Shown one piece after another: positions 6,829 through 15,137 of a stretch of DNA of 64,000 nt. Source of the stretch: Pseudonocardia benzenivorans CB1190. Its GTDB lineage: Bacteria; Actinomycetota; Actinomycetes; Mycobacteriales; Pseudonocardiaceae. The notes beneath the pieces were generated by a model. That model was not told the origin of the DNA, ran no database searches, and saw only the letters and a program-made list of their open reading frames with translations. Numbering within the stretch: position 1 is the stretch's first letter; every line of letters begins with the position of its first letter. Both the position numbers and the translations under genes were made by a program. The stretch covers positions 4,712,001 through 4,776,000 of the forward strand of contig NC_015312.1 in NCBI RefSeq assembly GCF_000196675.2, given 5' to 3'.

Positions 6829-7944
6829 ATGCTGAGCCGACTGGCGCAGGCCCGCGCCGACCGAGGATGGAAGAAGGCACGGCTGCTGCATGAGCTCCGC
6901 GCAGCGGCCGGGCGGCGGGGCGAGACGCTCCCGAAGGACGAGAGCCTCGGCCGCCGGGTGGCCATCTGGGAGAACCAGGGAGGCGCGGTCGGCGGCTTCT
7001 ATAGTGACCTGCTCTGCGAGGTGTACGGACGATCCGCGATCGAGCTCGGGCTCACAGAACCGGTCCTCCCCCGGTCGCCCGACCCTGTCGTTCCCGATGA
7101 AGGAACGATGCCGCACTTCAGCAGGCTCGACGCCTCACTCGTCGGCCTGTTGCGGGGGCAGACCCAGAACATCCGGCTCCTCGATCGACGCCTCGGCGGC
7201 GCCGCGATCTTCCGGCAGGCGCGTGCACATGTCGACAACGTCGAGCAGATTGTTCGATACGCATTGCCGGGAGATATTCGCGACGAAGCGGCCGCGGAAC
7301 TCAGCCAGGCCGCCGCACTCGCCGGCTGGCAGGCCCTCGACATGGGAAACCTCGATGAGGCGTGGCGCCTCCATGAGACCGCGGTGTCCGCTGCACGCGA
7401 GAGCGGCGACGGTTCGGCGCTCGCGTATGCCCGTGCGCAGCAGGCCTATGTCCTTCTCGACGGTGACCGACCTGCGGACGCCCAAGCACTGATCGCGTCG
7501 GCCGGCCGATCCCACGCACCGATTCCGCCGAGCTTGCGCGCCTGGCTCTATGCGGCGGAAGGCGAAGCTTCTGCTGCGCTGGGCGATCGCGACGCTGCGA
7601 TACGTGCACTCGACGCTGCCGACGCGCTCCTCCCCGATCAGGTCGACGCCTCGCTGCCGTACCTGATGCTTGATGACGGGCACCTGGCGCGATGGCGCGG
7701 GCACTGCCTCGCGCGACTGGGCGAGGAGTCGGCGATCGCTGAGCTGAGCGCGGCCCTCGCGAAGATGGGCGAGGGGAACTACGGACGCGCCGAGGTGAGC
7801 TTGCGCGTCGATCTCGCGCTCGCGTTCACAGCGCGATCGGACATCGCAGAGGCTCGGAAGCAAGCACAGCTCGCTTCCGAGCTCGCGGGACAGACCGGTT
7901 CCGCGCGCCAGCGGAGGCGGATCGCGGGGCTACTCGGTCTGTGA
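6829..7944 (+). CDS. XRE/TPR-type transcriptional regulator
   Basis: This start has a GGGGGA ribosome site a few bases upstream; the longer frame from 6742 would read through the repeat array. The 371-residue product begins with a short HTH-like region (LSRLAQARADRGWKKARLL) and continues with TPR-like helical repeats over residues ~150-370, as in actinobacterial regulators that respond to a ligand or peptide. It is divergent from the excisionase operon and convergent with the NUDIX gene, whose end it overlaps by 15 bp. Likely master regulator of the element's transfer operon, by position. Confidence 0.75.
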   Translation: MLSRLAQARADRGWKKARLLHELRAAAGRRGETLPKDESLGRRVAIWENQGGAVGGFYSDLLCEVYGRSAIELGLTEPVLPRSPDPVVPDEGTMPHFSRLDASLVGLLRGQTQNIRLLDRRLGGAAIFRQARAHVDNVEQIVRYALPGDIRDEAAAELSQAAALAGWQALDMGNLDEAWRLHETAVSAARESGDGSALAYARAQQAYVLLDGDRPADAQALIASAGRSHAPIPPSLRAWLYAAEGEASAALGDRDAAIRALDAADALLPDQVDASLPYLMLDDGHLARWRGHCLARLGEESAIAELSAALAKMGEGNYGRAEVSLRVDLALAFTARSDIAEARKQAQLASELAGQTGSARQRRRIAGLLGL

Positions 7945-8505
7945 GCCGGAGTCGCGCCCGTCGAGGGCCAGAACGTGCAGCAACCCGACGAGAGATCCGG
8001 AGTTCACGATGCGCCCCTTGGCAATCAGCTCCGGGACCTGCGCCAGGGGGACCCATTCGAACCGGCCCTCGTTGACCTCGACGGCTTCCCCCACTCGCTC
8101 CGCGCCCCGGGACAGGAAGACGTGGTGGGCGTTGCGCACCATGCCGATCATGGGCTCGAACGTCACCAGGTGCTCGATCGACCTGGTGCGGTAGCCGGTC
8201 TCCTCTTCCACCTCGCGCGCGGCGGTCTCCGCCGGCGACTCGTTCTCCTCAAGTAGACCGCCGGGCAGCTCCCAGTTCCACACGTCGGGAACGAATCGAT
8301 GGCGCCACGCGAGCAGCACGTGCTCAGCGGCGTCGTCGAGCACGACCGTCATGGCTGCCGGCGGCAGCATCACGGTGTGGTGCTCGAACCGTTCCCCGGA
8401 CGGCATTGAGATGTCCGCGAGCCCGACCGTCACCCACTCGTTCTCGTAGACAGGCCGCTCGCTGTGAACGGTCCAGCGCTGCGCATCGTCTTCCGGCCTT
8501 GTCAT
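7930..8505 (-). CDS. NUDIX hydrolase (possible Pif-like)
   Basis: The start is the internal ATG giving MTRPEDDAQRWTVHSERPVYENEW (191 residues), because the upstream part of the frame is not protein-like. A complete NUDIX box, GLLEENESPAETAAREVEEETGY in the order G-x5-E-x7-REVEEETG, gives the metal site. Such enzymes hydrolyse nucleoside diphosphates linked to another group, e.g. ADP-ribose. The pSAM2 immunity protein Pif also contains a NUDIX motif, so a role in blocking redundant transfer is plausible here, but house-cleaning activity cannot be excluded. Confidence 0.85.
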   Translation of the reverse strand: MTRPEDDAQRWTVHSERPVYENEWVTVGLADISMPSGERFEHHTVMLPPAAMTVVLDDAAEHVLLAWRHRFVPDVWNWELPGGLLEENESPAETAAREVEEETGYRTRSIEHLVTFEPMIGMVRNAHHVFLSRGAERVGEAVEVNEGRFEWVPLAQVPELIAKGRIVNSGSLVGLLHVLALDGRDSGSQTE

Positions 8506-8542
8506 GCGGTGAACCGTATCTGGACGCGGCAGCGGCCTCGGC

Positions 8543-9046
8543 TCAGCGGGCTGCCACGAATGCGCCAGCCCCTTGGCGCACAACGACCGCGCCCTCGTCG
8601 ACGAGGACCTGGATCGCACGCCGCACTGTGTTTCGTGAGACGTCGAACTCGGCCATCAGCGCAGCTTCGCTCGGGAGGGCGTCGCTCGTCGCGAACTCGC
8701 CGGACTCGATCCGACGCAGCAGCTCGGCCGCGATACGCCCATATGCGGTCACTGACGATGGCCCGGCTCCAGCGCCGACGACACGACGGCCTTGGCCCGG
8801 GAGGACCTCGAGAAGCCCATCGTCGAGCAGCACCGCGAGCGCCGACCGAACGGTCCCGCGGGCGACGCCGAACCGCTCTGCGAGGACGTTCTCGGAGGGG
8901 ACCATGGCGCCGGGGGCCAGCTCGCCGCTCTCGATCAGACGACGCAGCTCGTCGGCGATCTGCCGGAAGGCGCCACGGGGAGCCAAGAGCGCGGCCTCCT
9001 CGGGTGCCGAGCGGGGGAACGGCAGCAGCCTACTTCCCACTCTCAC
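8543..9046 (-). CDS. Tandem GntR winged-helix protein without effector domain
   Basis: The GTG-started, 167-residue product consists almost entirely of two GntR DNA-binding domains. The first includes PSENVLAERFGVARGTVRSAL (residues ~50-70) and the second PSEAALMAEFDVSRNTVRRAI (residues ~125-145). No FCD, UTRA or aminotransferase effector domain follows. A single chain with two wHTH units can bind one operator without dimerising. It lies between the integrase and NUDIX genes, in the place where KorSA-like repressors sit in related elements. Role inferred: control of int or of transfer. Confidence 0.8.
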   Translation of the reverse strand: MRVGSRLLPFPRSAPEEAALLAPRGAFRQIADELRRLIESGELAPGAMVPSENVLAERFGVARGTVRSALAVLLDDGLLEVLPGQGRRVVGAGAGPSSVTAYGRIAAELLRRIESGEFATSDALPSEAALMAEFDVSRNTVRRAIQVLVDEGAVVVRQGAGAFVAAR

Positions 9047-9097
9047 CCAAGCGGTTCATCCGCCACCGACGTGTCAAAGGCGCAACGACCGCACTGT

Positions 9098-10873
9098 TCA
9101 GCTGGCCCTCCGCCGGCGCCGCGGGACGTAGGTGACGGCCTCGTCGGGCCGGCCCGGCAGATGTACGACGATGTCGTACTCGAGATAGTCCGATTCTTCT
9201 CCACCTGAGCGGCAGACGGCATCGATCAGGAGGTCCAAGAGGTCCTGTGAGTCCCCCGGATCGACCTCGGTGCTGAAGCGGGCGACACCTCGGCCCTTCC
9301 GGCGGAGCTCGACCTCGTGCATCTGGGGAGCGTGCGCAGACGTAGGTTCCGGGACGGGGCCGACTGCCGGCGCTGGAACGGGGGTCCCGGCCACCTGAAA
9401 TCCGCGGCCGCCTGAACGGAGAAGCCCCTCTCCACGCAGCAGATCGAGCGCCCTGTGGGCCGTGCCCACCGACACGACGTATCTCGCAGCGATGGCCTTC
9501 ACACTCGGAAGGAACTGGCCATCCGTCAAACCATCGCCCTTGACTGCAGACCGGATTGCCTCCGCCACCCGCCGATAGGGAGCATCCGACTCGTCTCCGG
9601 ACAACGGGGGCAGCACGACGTCGGCCGGTCGCATCGGGAGCCGTGCAGACAGGCTCGTCGCAGCGCGCTGATCGCTTTCGGACACGAATGCCGCATAGGT
9701 CCGCAGCGTCGTCGTCCCGCCACCACTGTGTCCGAGGCGGCCCGCGACCGTCCTGATATCGACGCCGGCCGCGATGAGCTCGGTCGCGGAGAAGTGACGC
9801 AGCTTGTGGATCGATGTGTGGATCTCGAGCCGTTTGACGAGCTTCGCGTACCGCTGGCTCACGGAGTTCGGCTGGTAGTGCCGACTACCGTCAGGCGCCA
9901 GAGAGAACACGAATGCGTCACGGCCGAGCCGAAGCCCGAACTCGCCGGCTCGACTCTCACAACGCTCGCGATGAACCCGCATCACGTCGACGGTTTCGGG
10001 ATCGAGCGCGATCCGGCGTTGCTGGTGAGTCTTGGTGTCCTTCTCCCACATGTCGCTCCCCCGCTGACCGATACTTCGGTCGAGGACGAGCACGCCGGCA
10101 TCGAGATCGAGGTTGCGCCAACGAAGTCCGCAAAGCTCGCCGCGACGGACTCCTGTCACCATCACAAGCCAGACGAGCGTCCCCCACTCAGCGTCCCCCC
10201 ACGCGGCTATCAGAATTCGTGCCGCTTCCTGAGCGGTTGGCGGCTTCGGTGCAGGTACCGGAGCGGGCGGTGGCTCTGCCTGCCCGATCGGGTTGACCGC
10301 TATCCAGCGCCAGCGGACGGCGCGCTTCAAGGCCCCGCTGAGAATGAAATGAATCTGGCGGATCGTCGACACGCCGAGAGGGCTGCAGGAGTGCGGTCGG
10401 CATCGGTCGTCACATTCGTGCACCTTGGCGGTTCGGTGCTCGATGAACTTCGTTCGGCAGTGCTCACGGCACCGACGAAGCTCGCGGTAGAACGCGTCGA
10501 AGACGTCACCGTCCAGCGCGCCGACCTGGACCTGGCCAATGAGCGGGCTGATGTGCTTTTCCGCATAGCCGCGGTAGGTGTCCAACGTCGAGCGCTCGAG
10601 CACGGCGCGATCGAAGTGCTTCTCGAGCAGCTCGTCGACAGTGGCCGCGGTCCGCGGATGCCGCCGCTCGTCGACCTGGTTGCCGAGCCGCCGAAGGACC
10701 CGCTCAGCCTCGGCCGCTGCGCTGGGCCCGGCCGGCACGACCTCCTTGAGGTAGTGCCGGCGCTTCGTGACCGGGTCCCAGCCTGCGTACACGTAGACCC
10801 GGAACGACCCGCTCGGGAGCTGCTCGATGCCACCCTTCGCGCGCTTCCGCCTGCGTCGTCCCGTGGGTGCCAT
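9098..10873 (-). CDS. int: Tyrosine integrase with C-terminal GntR domain
   Basis: 591 residues from an ATG 91 bp from the tRNA. Residues 20-50 form an AP2-like arm-binding part. Residues 80-200 are a core-binding domain with a Cys/His-rich insert (C135, C139, C154, C158, C163) that could bind zinc. The catalytic domain shows R243/R244 (TGVRRGELCGLRW), H356-x-x-R359-H360, H382 (GRLGHSG) and the nucleophile Y393. Unusually, residues 432-497 form a GntR winged helix (GQFLPSVKAIAARYVVSVGTAHRAL), and a basic tail ends the protein. It integrates the element into the tRNA. The extra domain may bind attachment-site arms or its own promoter. Confidence 0.93.
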   Translation of the reverse strand: MAPTGRRRRKRAKGGIEQLPSGSFRVYVYAGWDPVTKRRHYLKEVVPAGPSAAAEAERVLRRLGNQVDERRHPRTAATVDELLEKHFDRAVLERSTLDTYRGYAEKHISPLIGQVQVGALDGDVFDAFYRELRRCREHCRTKFIEHRTAKVHECDDRCRPHSCSPLGVSTIRQIHFILSGALKRAVRWRWIAVNPIGQAEPPPAPVPAPKPPTAQEAARILIAAWGDAEWGTLVWLVMVTGVRRGELCGLRWRNLDLDAGVLVLDRSIGQRGSDMWEKDTKTHQQRRIALDPETVDVMRVHRERCESRAGEFGLRLGRDAFVFSLAPDGSRHYQPNSVSQRYAKLVKRLEIHTSIHKLRHFSATELIAAGVDIRTVAGRLGHSGGGTTTLRTYAAFVSESDQRAATSLSARLPMRPADVVLPPLSGDESDAPYRRVAEAIRSAVKGDGLTDGQFLPSVKAIAARYVVSVGTAHRALDLLRGEGLLRSGGRGFQVAGTPVPAPAVGPVPEPTSAHAPQMHEVELRRKGRGVARFSTEVDPGDSQDLLDLLIDAVCRSGGEESDYLEYDIVVHLPGRPDEAVTYVPRRRRRAS

Positions 10874-10895
10874 GGGAGGACGCTAACAACGACTC

Positions 10896-10915
10896 ACTCC
10901 ACGTTTGACTCCACG
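10896..10915. repeat. ACTCCACG direct repeats, candidate arm-type att sites
   Basis: Two copies of ACTCCACG (10896-10903, 10908-10915), 12 bp apart, lie between the integrase start and the tRNA 3' end. Direct repeats here are the usual form of integrase arm-binding sites. They could also overlap the int promoter. Confidence 0.4.
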
Positions 10916-10964
10916 AGCGTCGGCCGCCGTGTGGCAGCCGGCGCGTTTCGCCTGGTCAAACTAG

Positions 10965-11039
10965 TGGGGCAGGTGGGGCTCGAACCCACGACCTGACGGA
11001 TTATGAGTCCGCTGCTCTGACCAACTGAGCTACCGCCCC
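10965..11039 (-). tRNA. tRNA-Met (CAU anticodon; tRNA-Ile2 possible)
   Basis: A complete cloverleaf reads leftward from 11039. The acceptor arm GGGGCGG pairs with CTGCCCC (one G-U), the anticodon loop is CTCATAA with CAT, and the T-arm contains GGTTCGAGCC. The discriminator is A and no CCA is encoded. CAU can belong to elongator Met or to lysidine-modified Ile2; body elements alone do not decide. The 3' end borders the integrase gene, so this is the attachment site of the element. Confidence 0.95.
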
Positions 11040-11052
11040 GCAGGAGCTCAGG

Positions 11053-11757
11053 TTAGCGGCCCACCGCTCGCCCCGACGCCGCGGCCAGTTCCTCGCGCAG
11101 CAGCGCCGCGAGGTCCTCGGCGTGGGAGAGGAACGGGGAGTGCGCGGCGGGCAGATGGACGACGCGCTGCGCCCGCTCGGCCATTCTCTCCTGCGCCCGG
11201 GGCGCGAGAGCGGCGTCGTTGTCGCACACGACGTAGGTGCTGGGCAGCGTGCGCCACGCGGCGGCCGTGAGGGTTGCGGTGTAGGCCGCGAGCGACTGGT
11301 GCCCCAGCTTGGCGACGGCCGCCTCGGCGATGGCGGGGTCGACGTCGCCGTAGAGGAACTCCTCGGGGTGGCGCGCGTCGAGGTAGCCCTCGTCCTCGTG
11401 GACGTCCCACCAGTGCGGCCACTGCCCACGCAGGCTCCCGACGACCGTGTGCCCGACGTCCATCATCATCGCGGTGAGGTAGACCAGCCGCGCGACGCCG
11501 TCGGCTCCGTCGAGACCCTCGGTGATCGGGACTCCGCCGTAGGAGTGCCCGACCACGACGACCGGGCCGCCGGCGGCCGCCACCGCGGCGCGGACCACCG
11601 CGACGTCGTCGTCGAGGGTCCCCAGCGACTTCGGGTCGGGGCCCGAGGAGGGCAGGTCGACGGCGATCGTCTCGACGTCGGGCAGCTCGGTGCGCAGGAC
11701 GTCCCAGGCCCAGGGGCCGTGCCAGGCGCCGTGGACGAGGACGAGGGTGGCACTCAT
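11053..11757 (-). CDS. Alpha/beta hydrolase
   Basis: The 234-residue protein starts at an ATG overlapping the YjbR stop (ATGA). It opens with LVLVHGAWHGPWAWD (oxyanion region) and has the nucleophile elbow VGHSYGG near residue 86; the catalytic His is in LPAAHSPFLSHAED near the end. The compact, lidless form resembles plant-type esterases of the methylketone synthase/hydroxynitrile lyase group and bacterial AB_hydrolase_6 members. The substrate is unknown. Last gene of the six-gene leftward operon. Confidence 0.85.
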   Translation of the reverse strand: MSATLVLVHGAWHGPWAWDVLRTELPDVETIAVDLPSSGPDPKSLGTLDDDVAVVRAAVAAAGGPVVVVGHSYGGVPITEGLDGADGVARLVYLTAMMMDVGHTVVGSLRGQWPHWWDVHEDEGYLDARHPEEFLYGDVDPAIAEAAVAKLGHQSLAAYTATLTAAAWRTLPSTYVVCDNDAALAPRAQERMAERAQRVVHLPAAHSPFLSHAEDLAALLREELAAASGRAVGR

Positions 11758-12140
11758 GGGCGGGACTCCAGGTAGGCGGCGGCGACGCGCTTGGGTGCCT
11801 GGGCGAGCCAGGCCTCCTCGAGGAGCTCCGCGAGCTCGTCGAGGGCGATCAGGTCGAGCCGGACGAGGACGGCGGGGTAGCCGTTGAAGTGCGGGGTGGT
11901 GAAGTAGACGGCCGGGTCGTCGGCGACCAGGGCCTCCTTGACGCCGACGTCCGCGGTGCGGGCACACAGCACCGGGCCGGTGGGGGCGGCGTCACCGAGC
12001 GCCTCGAGGTCGCCGCGCCGCAGCGGTCGCTCCCACGCGAACGCCTTCTTCCGGACCAGCCACGACAGCTTCTCCCCCGCGTCCTCGGTGACCTCCGGCA
12101 GCGCCGTCGCGACGCGCCGGACGTCGTCCCAGGTGGCCAT
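11754..12140 (-). CDS. MmcQ/YjbR family protein
   Basis: This 128-residue protein of usual family length begins WDDVRRVATALPEVTE and contains the typical YFTTPHFNGYPAVLVRL core and the C-terminal LLEEAWLAQAPKRVAAAYL. YjbR-type proteins have a double-wing DNA-binding-like fold of unknown function. Its ATG overlaps the DUF5709 stop by one base and its stop overlaps the hydrolase start, so it is translationally coupled on both sides. Confidence 0.88.
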   Translation of the reverse strand: MATWDDVRRVATALPEVTEDAGEKLSWLVRKKAFAWERPLRRGDLEALGDAAPTGPVLCARTADVGVKEALVADDPAVYFTTPHFNGYPAVLVRLDLIALDELAELLEEAWLAQAPKRVAAAYLESRP

Positions 12141-12580
12141 CAGCGGTCGTCGTCGATGACGTGGACGGCCGCCTCCTCGGCGGACGCGGCGGCCCCGTCG
12201 ATCCCGGCGTCGACGGCCCAGCTCTCGTCGTCGGTCACCAGCGGGTCCTCGTCGCGCTCGACGAGCCGGCCGGCCCGGCGGCGGCCGACCTCGTCGGTGG
12301 CGAGCAGCTCGCCGTCGGTGTCGGACGTGTCGCCGAGGCCGTCGCCGTCGTCGGACCCGTCGTCGAGGAACGCGGGGTCGGGCAGCTCGCGGGCCAGGCG
12401 GTGGTCGAGGTCCTCGCCCTCGGCCTCCTCCTGGGCGGTGGTGCCGAAGTCGTCGACGGCCCAGGGCCGCTCGGGCGGCGAGTAGCCCTCGTCGAGCGGG
12501 TCGGCGACGCCGCGGTCCTCGAGCGTGTCCTCCGGATCCAGCTGCGCGTACTGGTCGAGGTCGTCGTCCTGGTCACCCAT
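12140..12580 (-). CDS. DUF5709 acidic protein
   Basis: This 146-residue, very acidic protein has the conserved blocks DPEDTLEDRGVADPLDEGYSPPERPW and GIDGAAASAEEAAVHV that define DUF5709, an actinobacterial family of unknown function. It is predicted to be largely disordered. It starts 20 bp after the SRPBCC stop and overlaps the next start by one base. Family assignment rests on remembered consensus. Confidence 0.8.
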   Translation of the reverse strand: MGDQDDDLDQYAQLDPEDTLEDRGVADPLDEGYSPPERPWAVDDFGTTAQEEAEGEDLDHRLARELPDPAFLDDGSDDGDGLGDTSDTDGELLATDEVGRRRAGRLVERDEDPLVTDDESWAVDAGIDGAAASAEEAAVHVIDDDR

Positions 12581-12600
12581 GGCGGACAGCCTGGCAGAAC

Positions 12601-13041
12601 TCAGCCGCGGAAGCGCTCCTGCAGTGCCGAGATTCCGCCGCCGTACACGCCGCGGGCGTAGGTCTTGCCGAGCTCGGCCTCGTCGGCGGCGTCGGCGTCG
12701 AAGTCGGCCCACCATTCGACGAACGCGTGCCCGGTGTCGGTGACCGGCGCGACCCGGATCGTGGAGACGTAGCGGCGCACCGCGAACGGGCCCGGGTCGG
12801 TGAACTCGTAGGTGTAGCTCCGGTCGGCGTCGTCCAGCGTGAGGAGCCGCTCGGAGACCTGCGCGTCGCCACCGAGCCCGAGCTTGCGGACGGCCCCGAC
12901 CTCCGCGCCCGACGAGCCGGCGGTCAGCTCGCTGCTCTGGATCCCCGGGTGCCAGTCGGCGATGCCGTTGAAGTCGCGGATGAGGCTCCAGACCTCGTCG
13001 GCCGAGGCGGGGACGACTCCACTGGCGTAGGGACGCGGCAT
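12601..13041 (-). CDS. SRPBCC (polyketide cyclase-like) protein
   Basis: The 146-residue single-domain protein opens with PASADEVWSLIRDFNGIADWHPGI, the standard first strand and helix of the SRPBCC/PYR1-like fold, and ends in a long helix (AELGKTYARGVYGGGISALQERF). Members bind hydrophobic small molecules or act as cyclases. The start abuts the upstream TIM-barrel stop directly. The ligand is unknown. Confidence 0.85.
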   Translation of the reverse strand: MPRPYASGVVPASADEVWSLIRDFNGIADWHPGIQSSELTAGSSGAEVGAVRKLGLGGDAQVSERLLTLDDADRSYTYEFTDPGPFAVRRYVSTIRVAPVTDTGHAFVEWWADFDADAADEAELGKTYARGVYGGGISALQERFRG

Positions 13042-13914
13042 CTAACTCTCCTTGGATGCTGGGTTGGGTGCTGGGTCGGGTGCTGACTCGAGAACGGCCT
13101 TGAACCTGCGGGTCTGTTCGGTGAGGGCCTGCTCGGTCGGCAGCCGCTCCATCGACGAGGCGCCGTAGAACCCGTGGCACGCCGCGGTGCGCGACAGGAC
13201 GTACGCGGCGTCGTCGGGCATCGAGATGGGGCCGCCGTGGCACAGGACGAGCACGTCGTCACGCTCGTCGAGGGCGGCGGCGGACCATTCGTCGATCAGG
13301 GCGACGCAGTCGTCGAGGGTCTTGGCGGTCTCGGCGCCGATGGCGCCTCCGGTGGTCAACCCCATGTGGCACACCACGATGTCGGCGCCGGCGCGGGTCA
13401 TGGCGCGGGCGTCGGCGGCGGAGAAGACGTAGGGCGTGGTGAGCATGTCGGCGTTGCGGGCGGCGGCGACGAGGTCGACCTCGAGACCGTAGCCCATACC
13501 GGTCTCCTCGAGGTTGGCGCGGAAGGTCCCGTCGATGAGCCCGACCGTCGGGAAGTTCTGGATGCCGGCGAAGCCGAGGTCGTCGAGCTCGCGGAGGAAC
13601 CGGTCGGTGATCATGAACGGGTCGGTGCCGTTGACGCCCGCGAGCACCGGCGTCTCCTTGACGACGGGCAGCACCTCGGCGGCCATCTCGACGACGATGT
13701 CGTTGGCGTTGCCGTAGGCGAGCAGCCCGGCCAGCGAGCCGCGGCCGGCCATCCGGTAGCGGCCGGAGTTGTAGATGACGATGAGGTCGATCCCGCCGGC
13801 CTCCTCGCACTTGGCCGACAGCCCGGTGCCCGCTCCCCCGCCGACGATGGGCTCACCGCGCCGCGCCATGTCCTGGAACCGCTCGACGAGGTCCTGGCGA
13901 CGATGCCGCTTCAT
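13042..13914 (-). CDS. PEP-hydrolase-type TIM barrel (Tm-1 C-terminal homologue)
   Basis: 290 residues from the ATG that overlaps the UPF0261 stop; an upstream in-frame start at 13932 is less likely. Motifs such as GGGAGTGLSAKCEEAGGIDLIVIYNSGRYRMAGRGSLAGL and ICHMG-like VVCHMGLTTGG mark the phosphoenolpyruvate hydrolase-type TIM barrel (PF09370). In plant Tm-1 this barrel is fused behind a UPF0261 domain; here the two are separate coupled genes. Enzymatic role uncertain. Confidence 0.85.
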   Translation of the reverse strand: MKRHRRQDLVERFQDMARRGEPIVGGGAGTGLSAKCEEAGGIDLIVIYNSGRYRMAGRGSLAGLLAYGNANDIVVEMAAEVLPVVKETPVLAGVNGTDPFMITDRFLRELDDLGFAGIQNFPTVGLIDGTFRANLEETGMGYGLEVDLVAAARNADMLTTPYVFSAADARAMTRAGADIVVCHMGLTTGGAIGAETAKTLDDCVALIDEWSAAALDERDDVLVLCHGGPISMPDDAAYVLSRTAACHGFYGASSMERLPTEQALTEQTRRFKAVLESAPDPAPNPASKES

Positions 13915-15098
13915 CCGGAGACCTCCTGCCACGCGGCGATCACCGCGTCGGCGAACTCGGGGTCGTTGACGTGGTGCGACACCCTGCGCACGACGCCGGA
14001 CCGCGCCACCGACGACTCGATCGTCTCGAACAGCGCGGCGTCCGCGACCGGGTCGTGGAACGCCTGGCCCGGCGCGTCGAGCGCGGAGACCCCGCCCTCG
14101 GGGATCAGGAAGACCGCCGGCCCGGTGAGCGCGTCGAGCTTGCGGGCGAGGAAGGAGCCGAACCCCCGGTTCTCCTCCGGGGTCGTGCGCATGAGCGTGA
14201 CCTGGGCGTTGTGCTCGTAGAAGGTCCGGCCGGCGAAGGACTGCGGAACCGTCTCGGGCGCGCCGAAGTTGACCATGTCGAGCGCGCCGCAGGAGCCGAC
14301 GTAGGGCACCCCGGTCCGGGCGATCGCGTCGAGCCGGTCGTGGCCCGCCGCCATGACGCCGCCGACGAGCAGGTCGGCGATCTCGGTGGTCGTGAGGTCG
14401 AGGACCGAGCCGATGAGCCGGTCGTCGACGAGCTTCTCCATCGCCTTCCCGCCGGTGCCGGTGGCGTGGAAGACGAGCGGGTCGACGTCGTCGCCGAGCC
14501 GGTCGAGCACCTGCGTGACGCAGGGCGTCGTGACGCCGAACATCGTGATGCCGACGGCCGGGCGGTCCGCCGCCGCGGGCACGTCGTTGAGCAGCGCGCC
14601 GGCGAGCATGTGGGCGGCGTTGCCGAGGACCTGCCGGGAGATCCGGTTGAGGCCGGCGACGTCGGTGACCGAGTGCAGCATCGCGATGTCGGCAGCACCG
14701 ACGTAGGGCGCGACGTCCCCGGAGGCCACGGTCGAGACCATCACCTTCGGGACGCCGACGGGCAGCGCCCGCATGGCCGGGGTGATCAGGGCGGTCCCGC
14801 CCGAGCCGCCGAGCCCGAGCACCCCGCCGAGGTCGTCGCGCGAGGTCAGGAACGCCTGCAGCGCAACGGACATGGCGCCGACCGCGGTGCCCCGATCGCC
14901 GGTGAACACGGCCCCCGCGCCGTCGGGGTGGTGCGCGGCGACGTCGGCGGGGCCGACATCGGCGCCGCCTCCGCCCGTTCCCGACGTGGACACGTCGACG
15001 GTCCGCGTCCGCACACCGGCGGCGCGCAACGACGCGGCCACGTAGGACAGCTCGGCTGCCTTGGTGTCGTACGTCCCGACGACGTAGGCGCGGCTCAC
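13911..15098 (-). CDS. Tm-1-like ATP-binding (UPF0261) protein
   Basis: This 395-residue protein begins at a GTG giving MSRAYVVGTYDTKAAELSYVA, the characteristic UPF0261 N-terminus. Later parts include GVLGLGGSGGTALITPAMRALPVGVPKVMVST and FHATGTGGKAMEKLV, matching the two-lobed nucleotide-binding fold of Tm-1. First gene of an operon with the TIM barrel, SRPBCC, DUF5709, YjbR and hydrolase genes. The native bacterial function is not known. Confidence 0.88.
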   Translation of the reverse strand: MSRAYVVGTYDTKAAELSYVAASLRAAGVRTRTVDVSTSGTGGGGADVGPADVAAHHPDGAGAVFTGDRGTAVGAMSVALQAFLTSRDDLGGVLGLGGSGGTALITPAMRALPVGVPKVMVSTVASGDVAPYVGAADIAMLHSVTDVAGLNRISRQVLGNAAHMLAGALLNDVPAAADRPAVGITMFGVTTPCVTQVLDRLGDDVDPLVFHATGTGGKAMEKLVDDRLIGSVLDLTTTEIADLLVGGVMAAGHDRLDAIARTGVPYVGSCGALDMVNFGAPETVPQSFAGRTFYEHNAQVTLMRTTPEENRGFGSFLARKLDALTGPAVFLIPEGGVSALDAPGQAFHDPVADAALFETIESSVARSGVVRRVSHHVNDPEFADAVIAAWQEVSG

Positions 15099-15137
15099 AC
15101 CGTCCGTTCTAGCCGACGGCCCGCGATCTTGCGAGTG

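Larger units (their letters stand above)
1..10964. mobile_element. Integrative mobilizable/conjugative element, right part
   Basis: The block runs from the tRNA 3' end to the left edge of the window. It contains an integrase next to the tRNA, an excisionase-like protein, element-type regulators (GntR, XRE, WhiB), a VirD4/TraG-like coupling ATPase, DUF4913 and DUF2637 proteins and the start of a MobF relaxase. No FtsK/TraB-type translocase, no VirB4 and no replication initiator is visible. The far attachment site lies outside the window. Seen: gene content and order. Inferred: the element transfers single-stranded DNA, either by itself or using another element's secretion channel. Confidence 0.85.
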
